64,000 bases of DNA from Sphingomonas astaxanthinifaciens DSM 22298 (GTDB taxonomy: Bacteria; Pseudomonadota; Alphaproteobacteria; Sphingomonadales; Sphingomonadaceae). Within the stretch, counting starts at the first letter, position 1. The number at the start of each line of letters is the position of its first letter. Of the stretch, positions 8,299-17,849 are shown in pieces. Under the pieces are notes generated by a model that was not told the origin of the DNA, searched no databases, and was given only the letters and a program-made list of their open reading frames with translations. The stretch is from positions 620,001-684,000 of the forward strand of contig NZ_JONN01000001.1 in NCBI RefSeq assembly GCF_000711715.1, read 5' to 3'. A program made the position numbers and the translations under genes.

Positions 8299-9311
8299 CG
8301 CGCCACCGCCAGCACTTCGGCGCCCTCGTCGATCTCGAGCAGCTCGGCGGTCTCGCGGCTGATCGCCAGCCCCTTGCGGCCGACCTTGCGCACCTCGGCG
8401 AGGACGCAGCGGAAATCGCGCAGGCGGCCCGCGGCGAGCAGCATCTTCACCTTGCCGCCCTCGCCGACCTCGACGATCGTTTCCGCGACGCTCTCGCGGA
8501 TGGTGCGGACATTGTCGGTCGGGGCGGTGACCGTGGGGCCGCCGTCGAAGATATCGATGTAGCGGTCGAACACGAGGCCCTCTTCCTGCAGCATGCGCAG
8601 CGCCGCGCGGCCGGTCGGATGCGGCTGGCCCATCACCGCGCGTGCCGGCTCGGGCAGGAGGGACACGTAGATCGGCGTCTTGGGCATGAGGTCGGCGATG
8701 AACTGGGTGCCGTTCACCGCATTGAAGCTGTCGGCCTCGGGGAAGCTCATGTCGAAGAAGCGCCCGGCGAGCGCGTCCCAGAAGGGCGAGTTGCCGGCCT
8801 CGTCCATCACCCCGCGAAGCTCGGCCAGCAGCCGGTCGCCGAAGCGCTGGCGGTGCGCTTTGATGAACAGGTAGCGGCTGCGCGCGAGCAGCATGCCGAG
8901 CCCGCCGGCCCGCATCTGCGGGTGGAGGAACAGTCCGCCGACCTCGCTCGACCCTTCAAGGTCGGTGGTCAGCGTCAGCATCTGGTTGCGGAAGGTCTTG
9001 CCGAGCTCGGGGCTCCACTGGGTGAGCGTCGAGAGATGGTAGGAGTAGAAGGCCTGGGTCACGCCGACCTGGCCGAACACCTGGCAGGTGCCGCGGATGA
9101 GCTTCGCCTTGGGATCCTCGAGGACGAAGATGAAGCAGTCGTTGCCCTGCGTCTCCTCGGTCTTGTCGAAGGCCGCCTCCGACCTGGCGAGCTTGCCGAC
9201 GAGCGTGGCCTTGTCGGCGGGGAGGTTGGTGAAGCCGCCGCCGGTCAGCTTGGCCATCTCGTAGATGGCCTCGAAGTCGTCCGGCGTGGCGGGGCGGATG
9301 CGGAAGCTCAT
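8295..9311 (-). CDS. astA: Arginine N-succinyltransferase
   Basis: The 338-residue protein transfers succinyl from succinyl-CoA to the alpha-amino group of arginine, the first step of the AST pathway of arginine catabolism. The N-terminus RIRPATPDDFEAIYEMA is the GNAT-like start typical of AstA; GGFTNLPAD, GTCQVFGQVGV and GLFLHPQMRAGGLG follow, the last being the acyl-CoA-binding region. The single-chain length and arrangement match bacterial AstA. The ATG overlaps the stop of the upstream M20 hydrolase by four bases. Other AST genes (astC, astD, astE) are not in the window. Confidence 0.94.
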   Translation of the reverse strand: MSFRIRPATPDDFEAIYEMAKLTGGGFTNLPADKATLVGKLARSEAAFDKTEETQGNDCFIFVLEDPKAKLIRGTCQVFGQVGVTQAFYSYHLSTLTQWSPELGKTFRNQMLTLTTDLEGSSEVGGLFLHPQMRAGGLGMLLARSRYLFIKAHRQRFGDRLLAELRGVMDEAGNSPFWDALAGRFFDMSFPEADSFNAVNGTQFIADLMPKTPIYVSLLPEPARAVMGQPHPTGRAALRMLQEEGLVFDRYIDIFDGGPTVTAPTDNVRTIRESVAETIVEVGEGGKVKMLLAAGRLRDFRCVLAEVRKVGRKGLAISRETAELLEIDEGAEVLAVAR

Positions 9312-10516
9312 GCCCGCGCCTCGGCCAGGCGGGCGAGCACCAGCGCCGACAAGGCGGCGCGCTCGCCAAGGGATTCGGGGATCAGATATTCCTCCTCGCT
9401 GTGGATGGCGCCGCCGCGCACGCCCATGGTGTCGACCACGGGCACGCCGCAGGCGGCGATGTTGTTGCCGTCGCAGACGCCGCCGGAATCCTTGCGGCCG
9501 ATGACCTGGCCAAGGTCGCGGCCGCAGGCTTCGACCAGCCCGAACAGGCGCTCGGCCTCGGGGGTGATCGGCTTGGGCGGACGGCCGAAGCCGCCATGGG
9601 CATGGATCGCGACCTCGCGCGCGGCGGCGACCTCGGCCACCAGGCGGTCGATCGCGACCGCTGCCTCGGCCTGGAGCTCCGGGGTGCGGGGGCGGCAATT
9701 GACCCGCAGGATGGCAAGGTCGGGGACGACATTGTTGGGCGAGCCACCCTCGATCCGGGCGACGTTCACGCTGAGCCCGGGCCGGCGGAGCGCCTCGAGG
9801 GCCAGCGCCAGCTCGGCCGCGGCGGTAATGGCGTTGCGTCCGTCCTCCGGATTGCGCCCGGCATGGGCGGCGCGGCCGGTGATGCGGAAGGAGAAATTGC
9901 CCGAACCCGGCCGCGCGCCCGCCAGCGTCCCGTCCGGCAGCGCCGAGGGTTCGTAGGTGAGCGCGGCGATCTTGCCGCGGGCGGCGCGGGCGAGGAGCGG
10001 GGCGGAGGAAGCCGAGCCGACCTCCTCGTCGCTGTTGATCACCACCTCATAACCCGTGCCGGCGGCGGCGGGATGCTGCTCGAAGGCGCGAAGTGCCGCG
10101 ATCATCACCGCGATCCCGCCCTTCATGTCGGCGACCCCGGGCCCGTTGACCCGCCCGTCGGGGAGGTCGCGGACCGACTGGAACGGATGATCGGCGGCAT
10201 AGACCGTGTCCATGTGCCCGGTGAGGAGGAGCTGGCGCGGCGCGTCGGGGCGGACGACGAGGTGGAGGTGGCGGCCGTGGGCCACGGCGAGTTCGCGGCC
10301 GGCCTTATCCATTGCGGTGACGGGCCCGGGTTCGACCAGCGCGAGGCGGCCGGGGAGCTCGGCCAGCGCGGCGGCGAGCACCTCGGCCATAGCGGCGAGC
10401 CCGGCGAGATTGGTCGAGCCGCTGTTGATCGCGGCCCAGGCGCGGACGTCCTCGAGGCGGCAGTATTCCGCCGCTCGCTCGATGAGGCTGCGCTCGACGC
10501 TCGACAATTCCCCCAT
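9308..10516 (-). CDS. M20-family metallohydrolase (carboxypeptidase G2-like)
   Basis: The protein has 402 residues with all expected M20 zinc-site motifs: LLTGHMDTVY (His and Asp ligands), GVADMKGG (bridging Asp), NSDEEVGS (catalytic Glu and ligand Glu), and IHSEEEYL (late His). The RAAHAGRNPEDGRNA segment marks the dimerization domain. M20 enzymes hydrolyse amide bonds of acylated amino acids or small peptides. Because it is translationally coupled to astA and astB, it could supply arginine or remove the succinyl group, a task normally done by AstE; that is inference. The ATG at 10516 is preceded by little ribosome-site sequence. Confidence 0.88.
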   Translation of the reverse strand: MGELSSVERSLIERAAEYCRLEDVRAWAAINSGSTNLAGLAAMAEVLAAALAELPGRLALVEPGPVTAMDKAGRELAVAHGRHLHLVVRPDAPRQLLLTGHMDTVYAADHPFQSVRDLPDGRVNGPGVADMKGGIAVMIAALRAFEQHPAAAGTGYEVVINSDEEVGSASSAPLLARAARGKIAALTYEPSALPDGTLAGARPGSGNFSFRITGRAAHAGRNPEDGRNAITAAAELALALEALRRPGLSVNVARIEGGSPNNVVPDLAILRVNCRPRTPELQAEAAVAIDRLVAEVAAAREVAIHAHGGFGRPPKPITPEAERLFGLVEACGRDLGQVIGRKDSGGVCDGNNIAACGVPVVDTMGVRGGAIHSEEEYLIPESLGERAALSALVLARLAEARA

Positions 10517-10566
10517 GACCTGGGGCCTTAGCCAAGCCGCCGGCGGAAGGCGAGGGGCCAGACAAA

Positions 10567-10595
10567 CGAAAAGCCCCGGCGGTGAGGCCGGGGCT
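10567..10595 (-). terminator. Rho-independent terminator
   Basis: On the minus strand an 8-bp stem GCCCCGGC / GCCGGGGC (10573-10580 with 10587-10594) with a 6-base loop is followed by TTTTCG. It sits about 25 bases beyond the stop codon of the small membrane-anchored protein at 10620-11033 and would separate that gene from the M20/ast operon. Confidence 0.75.
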
Positions 10596-10619
10596 CGTCT
10601 GGTTCGAAGCGGGCGGGGA

Positions 10620-11033
10620 TCAGGCCGGGCTGATCGGACGCGCGGTGATCGAATCGTTGCCGTTCTTGCCGAGCAGCAGCGCGACCGCACCCGCGAGCAC
10701 CGCGAGGCCGGCGATCAGCGGAATGACGCCGAGGCCGGTCGAGGTGCCGGTCTCCGCGACGGGGACCGCGGCATCGGCCGGGGCGACCGGGGCCGGAGCG
10801 TCGGTGGCGGGAAGCACGCAGCCCGGGGTGCCGCTCTGCGTCGCGGTGGCGGCAGTGCTGGCAGCCGCGCCGCACAGCGCCTGGCTCGAGGCGGGGGCGG
10901 CAAGGGCCGAAAGCGCAGCCCACGGGCTGTAGCTGGTCGACTGCTGGGCCTGGACGGCGGCGGCGGCGGGCGCGCTCGCCACGAAGGTGACGGCACCGGC
11001 GATGGCGACCAGGCGGGTTCCGAGGCTCTTCAT
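10620..11033 (-). CDS. Hypothetical alanine-rich secreted or membrane-anchored protein
   Basis: I do not recognise this 137-residue protein. A signal peptide (MKSLGTRLVAIAGAVTFVASAPAAAA) is followed by a low-complexity Ala/Pro-rich linker. Near the C-terminus comes a hydrophobic helix (GVIPLIAGLAVLAGAVALLL) and a short polar tail with GKNGND. This resembles the many small sphingomonad proteins with a C-terminal anchor. The ATG at 11033 was chosen because GGAG precedes it; an in-frame ATG at 11057 would add eight residues. It is bounded downstream by a clear terminator and upstream by the separate GGDEF/EAL gene, so it is probably monocistronic. Confidence 0.6.
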   Translation of the reverse strand: MKSLGTRLVAIAGAVTFVASAPAAAAVQAQQSTSYSPWAALSALAAPASSQALCGAAASTAATATQSGTPGCVLPATDAPAPVAPADAAVPVAETGTSTGLGVIPLIAGLAVLAGAVALLLGKNGNDSITARPISPA

Positions 11034-11102
11034 GAAAACGCTTACTCCAAATTTCATGGCCGCCATGGCGAAGTCCCCGGCATTTGCCAAGGCTTAAATG
11101 GC

Positions 11103-13781
11103 TCAGACCGCGGCGCGTTCCACATACCAGGGCTTGAGCATGGTCACCGAATTGCGCTTGTCCTGGCGGGGCGCGAGCCGGCCGAGATCGAACTGCTCGT
11201 CGAAGCGGACGCCGAAATGGTTGCGCGAGGACCAGCGGACGGTCCCGCTGACCGGCCCCACCCCGACGATGTCGATGGTCAGCGAGCGTCCCGGCGCGAC
11301 CGGGCTGGAGCATTCGACCAGCGCGCCCATCGCCGAAATGTTGCGCAGCCGGACCTCGGTGACCTGGCCCTCGAGCGCGACCAGGGCGCGCCGCATCAGC
11401 CGCTGGCGGGGCTCGCGGACGAACTGGTGGCCGTCGGCCTCGACGCTCTTGCTCTCCGCGAGCGTGGTGGCTTCCTCGACCCCGTAAGGCCGGCCGAAGA
11501 TATAGCCCTGGATCTGGCTGACCCCGAGATCGCGCATCAGCTGGAGGTCGTCGTGGGTCTCGACCCCTTCGGCGACCGTGTCCATGTCGAGGCTCTCGGC
11601 GAGGGTGACGATCGCGCGGATGATGGCGGCGTTGCGGCTCGAGCGCGAGGCCGCACCGCGCACGAAGCTCTGGTCGATCTTGATCTTGTCGAACGGCGCC
11701 TTCTTCAGATAGCCGAGCGAGGAATAGCCGGTCCCGAAATCGTCGAGCGCGAGCCGGACGCCCAGTTCCTTCAGCCGGGCGAAGGTGCCGTCGGTGACGT
11801 CGCTGTCGGCGAGGAACACGCCCTCGGTGATCTCGAGTTCGAGCCGCGAGGGCTTCACCCCGCTGACCTTGAGCGCCGCGTCGACGATCTCGACGATCTT
11901 CGGGTCGTTGAACTGGATCGGCGAGAGGTTGACCGCGACCCGGACGTTCTCGGGCCAGCCGCGGGCGGCGGCGAGGGCCTGGTTGAGCACCCATTCACCG
12001 ATCCGCCCGATCATCCCGCATTCCTCGGCGAGCGGGATGAACTTGGCGGGCGAGATCGCCCCGCGCTTGGGATGCTGCCAGCGGACCAGCGCCTCGAACC
12101 CGGCCATCTCCTCGCTCGCGGCGCGGACGATGGTCTGGAACACGACCGACAATTCGTTGCGGTCGATCGCGCCGCGCAAGTCGTTCTCGAGCAGCTGGCG
12201 ATCGCTCGCTTCCGAATGCATCGAGGCTTCGTAGAAGCAATGCTTGCCGCGCCCGGCGGCCTTGGCGGCGTAGAGGGCGAGGTCGGCGTTGCGGATCATC
12301 GAATCCGCGCAGGAGCGTCCGGGGTCGCCGATGGCGATCCCGACCGAGGCGCCGATGGTCACCCGGTGGCCGTCGAGCATGTAGGGCCGCGAGACCTGCT
12401 CGATCAGCGTCTTGGCGAGGCTTTCGAGGAGGCCGATGTCGACCTGGCCGGGAAGCACCGCCTTGAATTCGTCGCCGCCGAGCCGGCCGACCTGGCCATG
12501 ATCGCCCATCACGCTGGTCAGGCGCTGGCCGACCTGCTTGAGGAGCGCGTCGCCGGCCGGGTGGCCGAGCGTGTCGTTGACGTTCTTGAACCGGTCGAGG
12601 TCGATCAGGAACAGCGAGCAGCCCTTCTGGCGGTGCTTGGCGTTGCGCAGCCCCTCGTCCAGCGTCTGGCGCATCATCGCCCGGTTGGGCAGGCCGGTCA
12701 GCGAATCGAAGCGGGCAAGGCGGCTGATCTCGCGCTCGGTGCGGCGCTGCTCGGTGAGGTCGGTGCCGATTCCGCGGAAGCCGAGGAAGCGGCCATTGTC
12801 GTCGAAGATCGGATTGCCCGACAGCGACCAGTGGACGTCCTCGTCGCTCGCCGGGCGGACCACCACGTCGGAGAAAGGGAAGCGCGCCGAGAGGTGGAAG
12901 CCCAGCGTCCGTTCCTCGCGCAGCGCGTCGCTGCCGCCGTTCTCGACCGACAGGAGGTCGGTGAACTGCCGGCCGAGCAGGGCCTCGGGCGTGGTCTTGA
13001 AATCGTCGGCGAGCTGCTGGCTGACGTAGGAGAGCGTGCCCGCGGCATTGGTTTCCCAGAACCAGCCGCGCCCGCTGTTCTCGAACTCCTCGACGAAGTT
13101 GAGCGCCTTCTTCGCCTGCCAGTCGAGCGCCAGGCGGCGGCGCGAGCTCGCCAGCATCATCCGGGTGATGCCGATCGAATAAGCGACCGTAGCCATGCCG
13201 AGCAGCGGAATCGCCGCCTTGAGCAGCGGATCGTCGGAGAAGATGTTGACGCCCACCGTCGCCAGCAGCGCGTTGACGATGGCGGCGGGCGGGGAGCCGA
13301 TGCTGAGCATCGCCTTGACCGCGAGACCGGCGCCGAGGGCGAGGGGCAGGAAGCTGTGGTCGGTCATCCCGCCATAGGTGGCGCCGCCGAACAGCATCCA
13401 GAGCATCCCGCTCGCCGCGAACCACAGCATCACCAGCCGCGCGGTCAGCACCGGCGAGAGGTTGAGCCGCTTGCGCAGCCACAGCATCGCCCCCGCACAG
13501 CCATCGAGCGCCATCGCCGCGAGGAGCGGGGTGAGCGCGAGCATCATCGCGCCATAGTCGAGCTGGTGGGCACCGCGAACGAGCAGGATCATCCCGACGA
13601 TGGCATGGGTCACCGCGAGCAGCCACGGGGCATAGGCCCACATGGCGACCCGCTTCGACTGGAGCGTGAAATCGTCGTCGGTGTCGGGCGGCAGGACGTC
13701 GAAGGTCATGGCTTCGCGCACGGACACGCGCCCGCTCCGTCGCTGCCCGACGCCCCTGATGTCCACCCTTGTCCGACGCAT
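11103..13781 (-). CDS. Membrane PAS-GGDEF-EAL-PilZ cyclic-di-GMP protein
   Basis: This 892-residue protein joins five parts. The N-terminal ~220 residues hold about six membrane segments; a PAS domain follows at about 230-350 (GWFWETNAAG, then FLGFRGIGTDLTEQ). The GGDEF diguanylate cyclase domain at about 355-520 has an intact GGDEF signature preceded by RL, but the arginine of the usual RxxD inhibitory site is not seen. The EAL phosphodiesterase domain at about 535-780 keeps FEALVRW, DDFGTGYSS and KIDQSFV. A PilZ-like domain closes the chain (RNISAMGALVE). Synthesis, hydrolysis and possible binding of cyclic di-GMP therefore meet in one chain. An aagga ribosome site supports the first ATG. 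Confidence 0.9.
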   Translation of the reverse strand: MRRTRVDIRGVGQRRSGRVSVREAMTFDVLPPDTDDDFTLQSKRVAMWAYAPWLLAVTHAIVGMILLVRGAHQLDYGAMMLALTPLLAAMALDGCAGAMLWLRKRLNLSPVLTARLVMLWFAASGMLWMLFGGATYGGMTDHSFLPLALGAGLAVKAMLSIGSPPAAIVNALLATVGVNIFSDDPLLKAAIPLLGMATVAYSIGITRMMLASSRRRLALDWQAKKALNFVEEFENSGRGWFWETNAAGTLSYVSQQLADDFKTTPEALLGRQFTDLLSVENGGSDALREERTLGFHLSARFPFSDVVVRPASDEDVHWSLSGNPIFDDNGRFLGFRGIGTDLTEQRRTEREISRLARFDSLTGLPNRAMMRQTLDEGLRNAKHRQKGCSLFLIDLDRFKNVNDTLGHPAGDALLKQVGQRLTSVMGDHGQVGRLGGDEFKAVLPGQVDIGLLESLAKTLIEQVSRPYMLDGHRVTIGASVGIAIGDPGRSCADSMIRNADLALYAAKAAGRGKHCFYEASMHSEASDRQLLENDLRGAIDRNELSVVFQTIVRAASEEMAGFEALVRWQHPKRGAISPAKFIPLAEECGMIGRIGEWVLNQALAAARGWPENVRVAVNLSPIQFNDPKIVEIVDAALKVSGVKPSRLELEITEGVFLADSDVTDGTFARLKELGVRLALDDFGTGYSSLGYLKKAPFDKIKIDQSFVRGAASRSSRNAAIIRAIVTLAESLDMDTVAEGVETHDDLQLMRDLGVSQIQGYIFGRPYGVEEATTLAESKSVEADGHQFVREPRQRLMRRALVALEGQVTEVRLRNISAMGALVECSSPVAPGRSLTIDIVGVGPVSGTVRWSSRNHFGVRFDEQFDLGRLAPRQDKRNSVTMLKPWYVERAAV

Positions 13782-13869
13782 GACTGGTCCTTGCCCGATC
13801 CCCCCGAGCGAGGACCAATTATGCGCGGACCTGTTAACGGATCGTCACATCCGTGCGACTAAACGGGCG

Positions 13870-14802
13870 TTAACCCTGTTCGGGCAGGAAGTCCGCGACC
13901 GACAGGTAGCGCTCGCCGGTGTCGTAATTGAAGCCGAGCACACGCGGGTTGGCCCCAAGTTCGGGCAGCTTCTGGGCGATCGCGGCAAGCGTCGCGCCCG
14001 AGCTGATCCCGACCAGCATGCCTTCCTCGCGCGCGGCGCGGCGGGCCATTTCCTTGGCGTCCTCGGGGGCGACTTGGATCACCCCGTCGAGCACGTCCCG
14101 GTCGAGGTTGGTCGGGATGAAGCCGGCGCCGATGCCCTGGATCGGGTGCGGCGCGGGCTCGCCGCCCGAGATGACCGGCGACAGGGTCGGCTCGACCGCG
14201 AACACCTTGAGCTTGGGCCAGCGCTTCTTGAGCTCGCGGGCGACGCCGGTGATGTGCCCGCCGGTGCCGACCCCGGTGATCAGCGCGTCGAAGCCGCGGT
14301 CGTCGTCGCCGAAATCGGCGAGGATTTCGGGCGCGGTGGTACGGACATGGACGTCGATATTGGCGGGATTGTCGAACTGCTGCGGCATCCACGCGCCGGG
14401 CGTTTCCGCGACGATCTCCTCGGCGCGGGCGATGGCGCCCTTCATCCCCTTCTCGCGCGGGGTGAGGTCGAAGGTCGCACCGAAGGCCAGCATCAGCCGG
14501 CGACGCTCGATGCTCATGCTGTCGGGCATGACGAGGATGAGCTTGTAGCCCTTGACCGCGGCGACCATCGCCAGGCCGACGCCGGTGTTGCCGCTGGTCG
14601 GCTCGACGATCACGCCGCCGGGCTTGAGGCGGCCGTCACGCTCGGCGGCCTCGATCATTGCCAGCGCGATCCGGTCCTTGATCGAACCGGCGGGGTTGGA
14701 GCGCTCGGACTTGATCCACACCTCGGCAGAATCGCCGAACAGGCGATTGATGCGGATGTGCGGGGTATCCCCGATGGTCTGGAGGATGTTGTCGGCCTTC
14801 AC
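13870..14802 (-). CDS. cysK: Cysteine synthase A (O-acetylserine sulfhydrylase)
   Basis: The protein has 310 residues, the usual CysK size. PLP-enzyme motifs are intact: NPAGSIKDR with the Schiff-base lysine, [12 protein letters not shown] for the substrate loop, and [15 protein letters not shown] for the phosphate loop. The late ISSGAT segment supplies the pyridine contact. It makes cysteine from O-acetylserine and sulfide in the cytosol. The start is a GTG at 14802: AGGAGA lies at good spacing, and the GTG overlaps the TGA of the upstream MFS gene by four bases. This also excludes the much longer frame upstream. Confidence 0.95.
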   Translation of the reverse strand: MKADNILQTIGDTPHIRINRLFGDSAEVWIKSERSNPAGSIKDRIALAMIEAAERDGRLKPGGVIVEPTSGNTGVGLAMVAAVKGYKLILVMPDSMSIERRRLMLAFGATFDLTPREKGMKGAIARAEEIVAETPGAWMPQQFDNPANIDVHVRTTAPEILADFGDDDRGFDALITGVGTGGHITGVARELKKRWPKLKVFAVEPTLSPVISGGEPAPHPIQGIGAGFIPTNLDRDVLDGVIQVAPEDAKEMARRAAREEGMLVGISSGATLAAIAQKLPELGANPRVLGFNYDTGERYLSVADFLPEQG

Positions 14803-16079
14803 GCGGGTTTCTCCTGCATAAGGGTGTTGGCGAGCACGTCTTGGGGCGGGTCGAACGTCTTGGCCCGCTTGAGTTCGGGAAACAGATAGGACCAGGCACC
14901 GGCGATTATAACCGCTGCCCCGCCGCCCGCGACTACCGCGCCGACCGGGCCGAGCAGCGCAGCGGCCAATCCCGACTGGAGTTCGCCAAGCTCGTTCGAG
15001 GCGCTGATGGCCAGCCCGCTCACCGCCGAGACGCGTCCGCGCATCTGGTCGGGGGTGTGGAGCTGGACGAGGCTCGAGCGGACATAGACGCTGAGCATGT
15101 CGGCCGCGCCGAGGAAGGCGAGGACGAGGAGGCTGAGGCCGAAATTCTTCGAGATGCCGAAGAGGATAGTGAGCAGGCCGAAGGCCGCGACCGACCACAG
15201 CATCTTGATCCCGACATTGTTCTTCAGCGGGGACCAGGCAAACCAGCCCGCCACCAGCGCCGCGCCGATCGCCGGCGCCCCGCGCATCAGGCCGAGCCCT
15301 TCGGTCCCGACATGGAGGATGTCGCGGGCAAAGACGGGCAGCATCGCGGTCGCCCCGCCTAGCAGCACCGCGAACAGGTCGAGGGTGATCGCGCCGAGGA
15401 GGAAGCGGTGGCGGCGGACATAGGTCAGGCCGTCGACCATCTGCCGGATGGGGTGGGGATGGCCCTCGATCGGCGGGGGCACGACCCGCTTGACCGGCGT
15501 CAGGCAGAGGATCGCGACCAGCATCAGCCCGGTCGCGGTCCAGTAGGGCAGGGCCGGGTCGGCGGCATAGAGGAAGCCGCCGAGCGCGGGCCCCGCGACC
15601 GAGGCCGACTGCCAGGCGATGGAGGACAAGGCGATGCCCTTGGGCAGGAGCGCCGGCGGGACGATATTGGGGGTGATCGCCGACATCGCCGGACCGACGA
15701 ACACGCGCGCGACCCCGTGCATCGCGGCGAAGGTGAACAGCAGCGGCAGGGTGAGGAGGTCGAGGTGGGTCGCGAGCCCGAGCCCGAGCGCGACGCTCAT
15801 GTCGATGGCGTTGGCGATCCGCGCGACGGTCCGCCGCTCGAACCGGTCGGCGGTCCAGCCCGCGACCGGGGTCAGCAGCGCCAGCGGAACGAACTGGAAA
15901 GCGCCGAGCAGGCCGAGCATCAGCGACGCCTCGCGGATGCTCATGCCATAATCGGCACGGGCGACGTCATAGACCTGGTAGCCGATGATCACGACCATCC
16001 CCATGGTCGCGAGCACGGCCGCGAAGCGTGCGCACCAGTAGAGCTGGAAGTCGCGGATCTGCAGCGGCGAGGTGGGCAT
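14799..16079 (-). CDS. MFS transporter, MFS_3 / enterobactin-exporter-like
   Basis: The protein has 426 residues and about 11-12 hydrophobic segments. [16 protein letters not shown] between helices 2 and 3 is the MFS signature loop, and [10 protein letters not shown] in the second half is typical of the MFS_3 branch, which includes EntS-like exporters. The substrate cannot be told from sequence. It lies between truA (upstream, 5 bases away) and cysK (downstream, overlapping by four bases), so it is part of a fmt-truA-MFS-cysK transcription unit. This could point to export of a small molecule or cysteine-related compound, but that is a guess. Confidence 0.85.
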   Translation of the reverse strand: MPTSPLQIRDFQLYWCARFAAVLATMGMVVIIGYQVYDVARADYGMSIREASLMLGLLGAFQFVPLALLTPVAGWTADRFERRTVARIANAIDMSVALGLGLATHLDLLTLPLLFTFAAMHGVARVFVGPAMSAITPNIVPPALLPKGIALSSIAWQSASVAGPALGGFLYAADPALPYWTATGLMLVAILCLTPVKRVVPPPIEGHPHPIRQMVDGLTYVRRHRFLLGAITLDLFAVLLGGATAMLPVFARDILHVGTEGLGLMRGAPAIGAALVAGWFAWSPLKNNVGIKMLWSVAAFGLLTILFGISKNFGLSLLVLAFLGAADMLSVYVRSSLVQLHTPDQMRGRVSAVSGLAISASNELGELQSGLAAALLGPVGAVVAGGGAAVIIAGAWSYLFPELKRAKTFDPPQDVLANTLMQEKPA

Positions 16080-16084
16080 CGGGC

Positions 16085-16837
16085 TCAAGCGTCCGGGCTC
16101 TCGTAAAGTGCCTCGGCAAAGTAAAGCCCCTCGGCGGGCGCGTTGAGCCCGAGCGCGCCGCGGTCCTTGGCCTCCAGCGCCTCGCGCATCCGGTCGGGCG
16201 CCCATTGCCCCATGCCGACGAGGCCGAGGCAGCCGACCATCGAGCGGACTTGGTGGTGGAGGAAGGAGCGGGCGGCGGCGTGGACGTGGATCTCCTCGCC
16301 CACGGCTTCGACGTCGAGCCGGTCGAGCGTCTTCACCGGACTGTCCGACTGGCAATGGACCGAGCGGAAGGTGGTGAAGTCGTGATGCCCGACGAGGTGC
16401 GCCGCAGCCTCTCGCATCGCTTCGAGATTCAGCGGCTTGGCGACCCGCCAGGCCCGGCCCCGGTCGAGCGTCAGCGGCGCGCGGCGGTTGGCGATCCGGT
16501 AGAGATAGCGCCGGCCGAGGCAGGAGAAGCGCGCGTGCCAGTCGTCGGCCACCGGCTCGGCCGACAAGACTGCGACCGGATGCGGGCGGAGAAGCGCGTT
16601 CAGTCCTTCCGCCAGGCGATGGCCGGTCAGCGGCTTTGCGATGTCGACATGCACTGCCATCGCGAGAGCATGGACTCCGGCGTCGGTCCGGCCCGAGGCG
16701 TGGGCGGTCACCTGCTCGCCGGTCAGCTTGCGCGCCGCATCCTCGAGCGCGCCCTGAACCGAGGGACCGTGATCCTGGCGCTGCCAGCCCATGAAGGGCG
16801 CGCCGTCCCATTCGAGGATCAGCTTCCAGCGGGTCAC
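16085..16837 (-). CDS. truA: tRNA pseudouridine(38-40) synthase
   Basis: The 250-residue protein has the TruA catalytic motif [11 protein letters not shown] with the nucleophilic aspartate, preceded by FMGWQRQ and followed by FHHQVR-like [13 protein letters not shown]. It converts uridines 38-40 in the anticodon arm of several tRNAs to pseudouridine. The ATG overlaps the stop of fmt by four bases, a common fmt-truA pairing in alphaproteobacteria. The length is typical. Confidence 0.96.
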   Translation of the reverse strand: MTRWKLILEWDGAPFMGWQRQDHGPSVQGALEDAARKLTGEQVTAHASGRTDAGVHALAMAVHVDIAKPLTGHRLAEGLNALLRPHPVAVLSAEPVADDWHARFSCLGRRYLYRIANRRAPLTLDRGRAWRVAKPLNLEAMREAAAHLVGHHDFTTFRSVHCQSDSPVKTLDRLDVEAVGEEIHVHAAARSFLHHQVRSMVGCLGLVGMGQWAPDRMREALEAKDRGALGLNAPAEGLYFAEALYESPDA

Positions 16838-17736
16838 GAAAGGACGGTGCCCTTCGGGATCGCGAAGCCGCGCAGCAATTCGGCCGGGGTCATCGGGCGG
16901 CTCCCCGCGCGCTGCACGAGGGTCGGGCGGATCGCGCCCGAGCCGCAGGCGATGGTGAGCATGTCGTCGAGGACGGTGCCGGGTGCGGCGCCGACCCCGC
17001 TGACGAGCTCGGCGGCAAGCAATTTCACCCGTTCCGAGCCGGCTTCGAACCAGGCACCGGGGGCAGGGGCGAAGGCGCGGACCTGCCGCTCGGTGAAGGC
17101 GGCGGCGCGGGTCCAGTCGATCCGCGCCTCGGCCTTGGCGATCTTGGGCGCGAGGGTGACGCCCTCGGCCGGCTGCGGGCGCGGCGCGGAGGGGGACGCC
17201 AGTTCCTCGACCATCAGCCGCGCGCCCATCGCCCCCAGTTCGGTCGTCAGTTCGCCGACATTCTTGGCGGCGATCGGGGTGGTCCCCACCCGCAGCATCG
17301 GCCCAGTATCGAGCCCGGCCTCCATGGCCATGATCGTGACGCCCGTCTCTTCATCGCCTGCGAGGATCGCGCGGTGGATCGGCGCGGCGCCGCGCCAGCG
17401 GGGAAGCAGGCTCGCATGGACGTTGAGACAGCCGCGCGACGGCGCGTCGAGGATCGGCTGGGGAAGCAGCAGGCCGTAAGCCGCGACCACCGCAGCCTCG
17501 GCCCCCAGCGCCGCGAACGCCGCCTGCTCCTCTTCCGAGCGCAACCGCTCGGGCGAACGGACGGGCAGGCCCAGTTCCTCGGCCCGCAGCTGAACCGCGG
17601 TCGGCTGGAGCTTCTTGCCGCGCTGGGCGGGGCGGGGCGGCTGGCAATAGACCGCGGCAATCTCGTGTCCGGCCGCGACGAGGGCGTCGAGCGTCGGCAC
17701 CGCGAAGGCCGGCGATCCCATGAAGATGAGGCGCAT
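16834..17736 (-). CDS. fmt: Methionyl-tRNA formyltransferase
   Basis: The 300-residue protein formylates the methionine of initiator tRNA using 10-formyl-tetrahydrofolate. It starts [19 protein letters not shown], the Fmt Rossmann start. The catalytic core reads [24 protein letters not shown], with the catalytic Asn-His pair, followed by [16 protein letters not shown]. The C-terminal OB-like domain is complete. It is the first gene of the fmt-truA-MFS-cysK unit and diverges from recR; a palindromic repeat lies in the shared upstream region. Confidence 0.96.
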   Translation of the reverse strand: MRLIFMGSPAFAVPTLDALVAAGHEIAAVYCQPPRPAQRGKKLQPTAVQLRAEELGLPVRSPERLRSEEEQAAFAALGAEAAVVAAYGLLLPQPILDAPSRGCLNVHASLLPRWRGAAPIHRAILAGDEETGVTIMAMEAGLDTGPMLRVGTTPIAAKNVGELTTELGAMGARLMVEELASPSAPRPQPAEGVTLAPKIAKAEARIDWTRAAAFTERQVRAFAPAPGAWFEAGSERVKLLAAELVSGVGAAPGTVLDDMLTIACGSGAIRPTLVQRAGSRPMTPAELLRGFAIPKGTVLS

Positions 17737-17774
17737 CGGCAGCGCCTATGGCGGAAAGCGACCACTTTTCCTAT

Positions 17775-17849
17775 CTGGATTGCGTCGTCGCTGCGCTCCT
17801 CGCAGTGACGAACTTTCTGTCGTCATTGCGAGCGAAGCGAAGCAATCCA
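17775..17849. repeat. Inverted pair of dispersed palindromic repeats in the recR 5' region
   Basis: A left copy (17775-17810, beginning CTGGATTGC and ending GCAGTGACG) and a right copy (17821-17849, beginning CGTCATTGCGAGCGAAGC) are imperfect inverted versions of one another separated by 10 bases. CGTCATTGCGAGCGAAGCGA is a very common dispersed repeat unit in sphingomonads and related alphaproteobacteria. The pair occupies nearly all the space between the divergent starts of fmt and recR and abuts the likely recR start codon. Confidence 0.8.

Noticed and set aside
10206-13862. A 1218-codon open frame on the plus strand antisense to the GGDEF/EAL gene
   Set aside because: The opposite strand carries clear domains. 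In GC-rich DNA long antisense frames are common, and the translation is low-complexity Arg/Asp/Gly-rich text with no motif.
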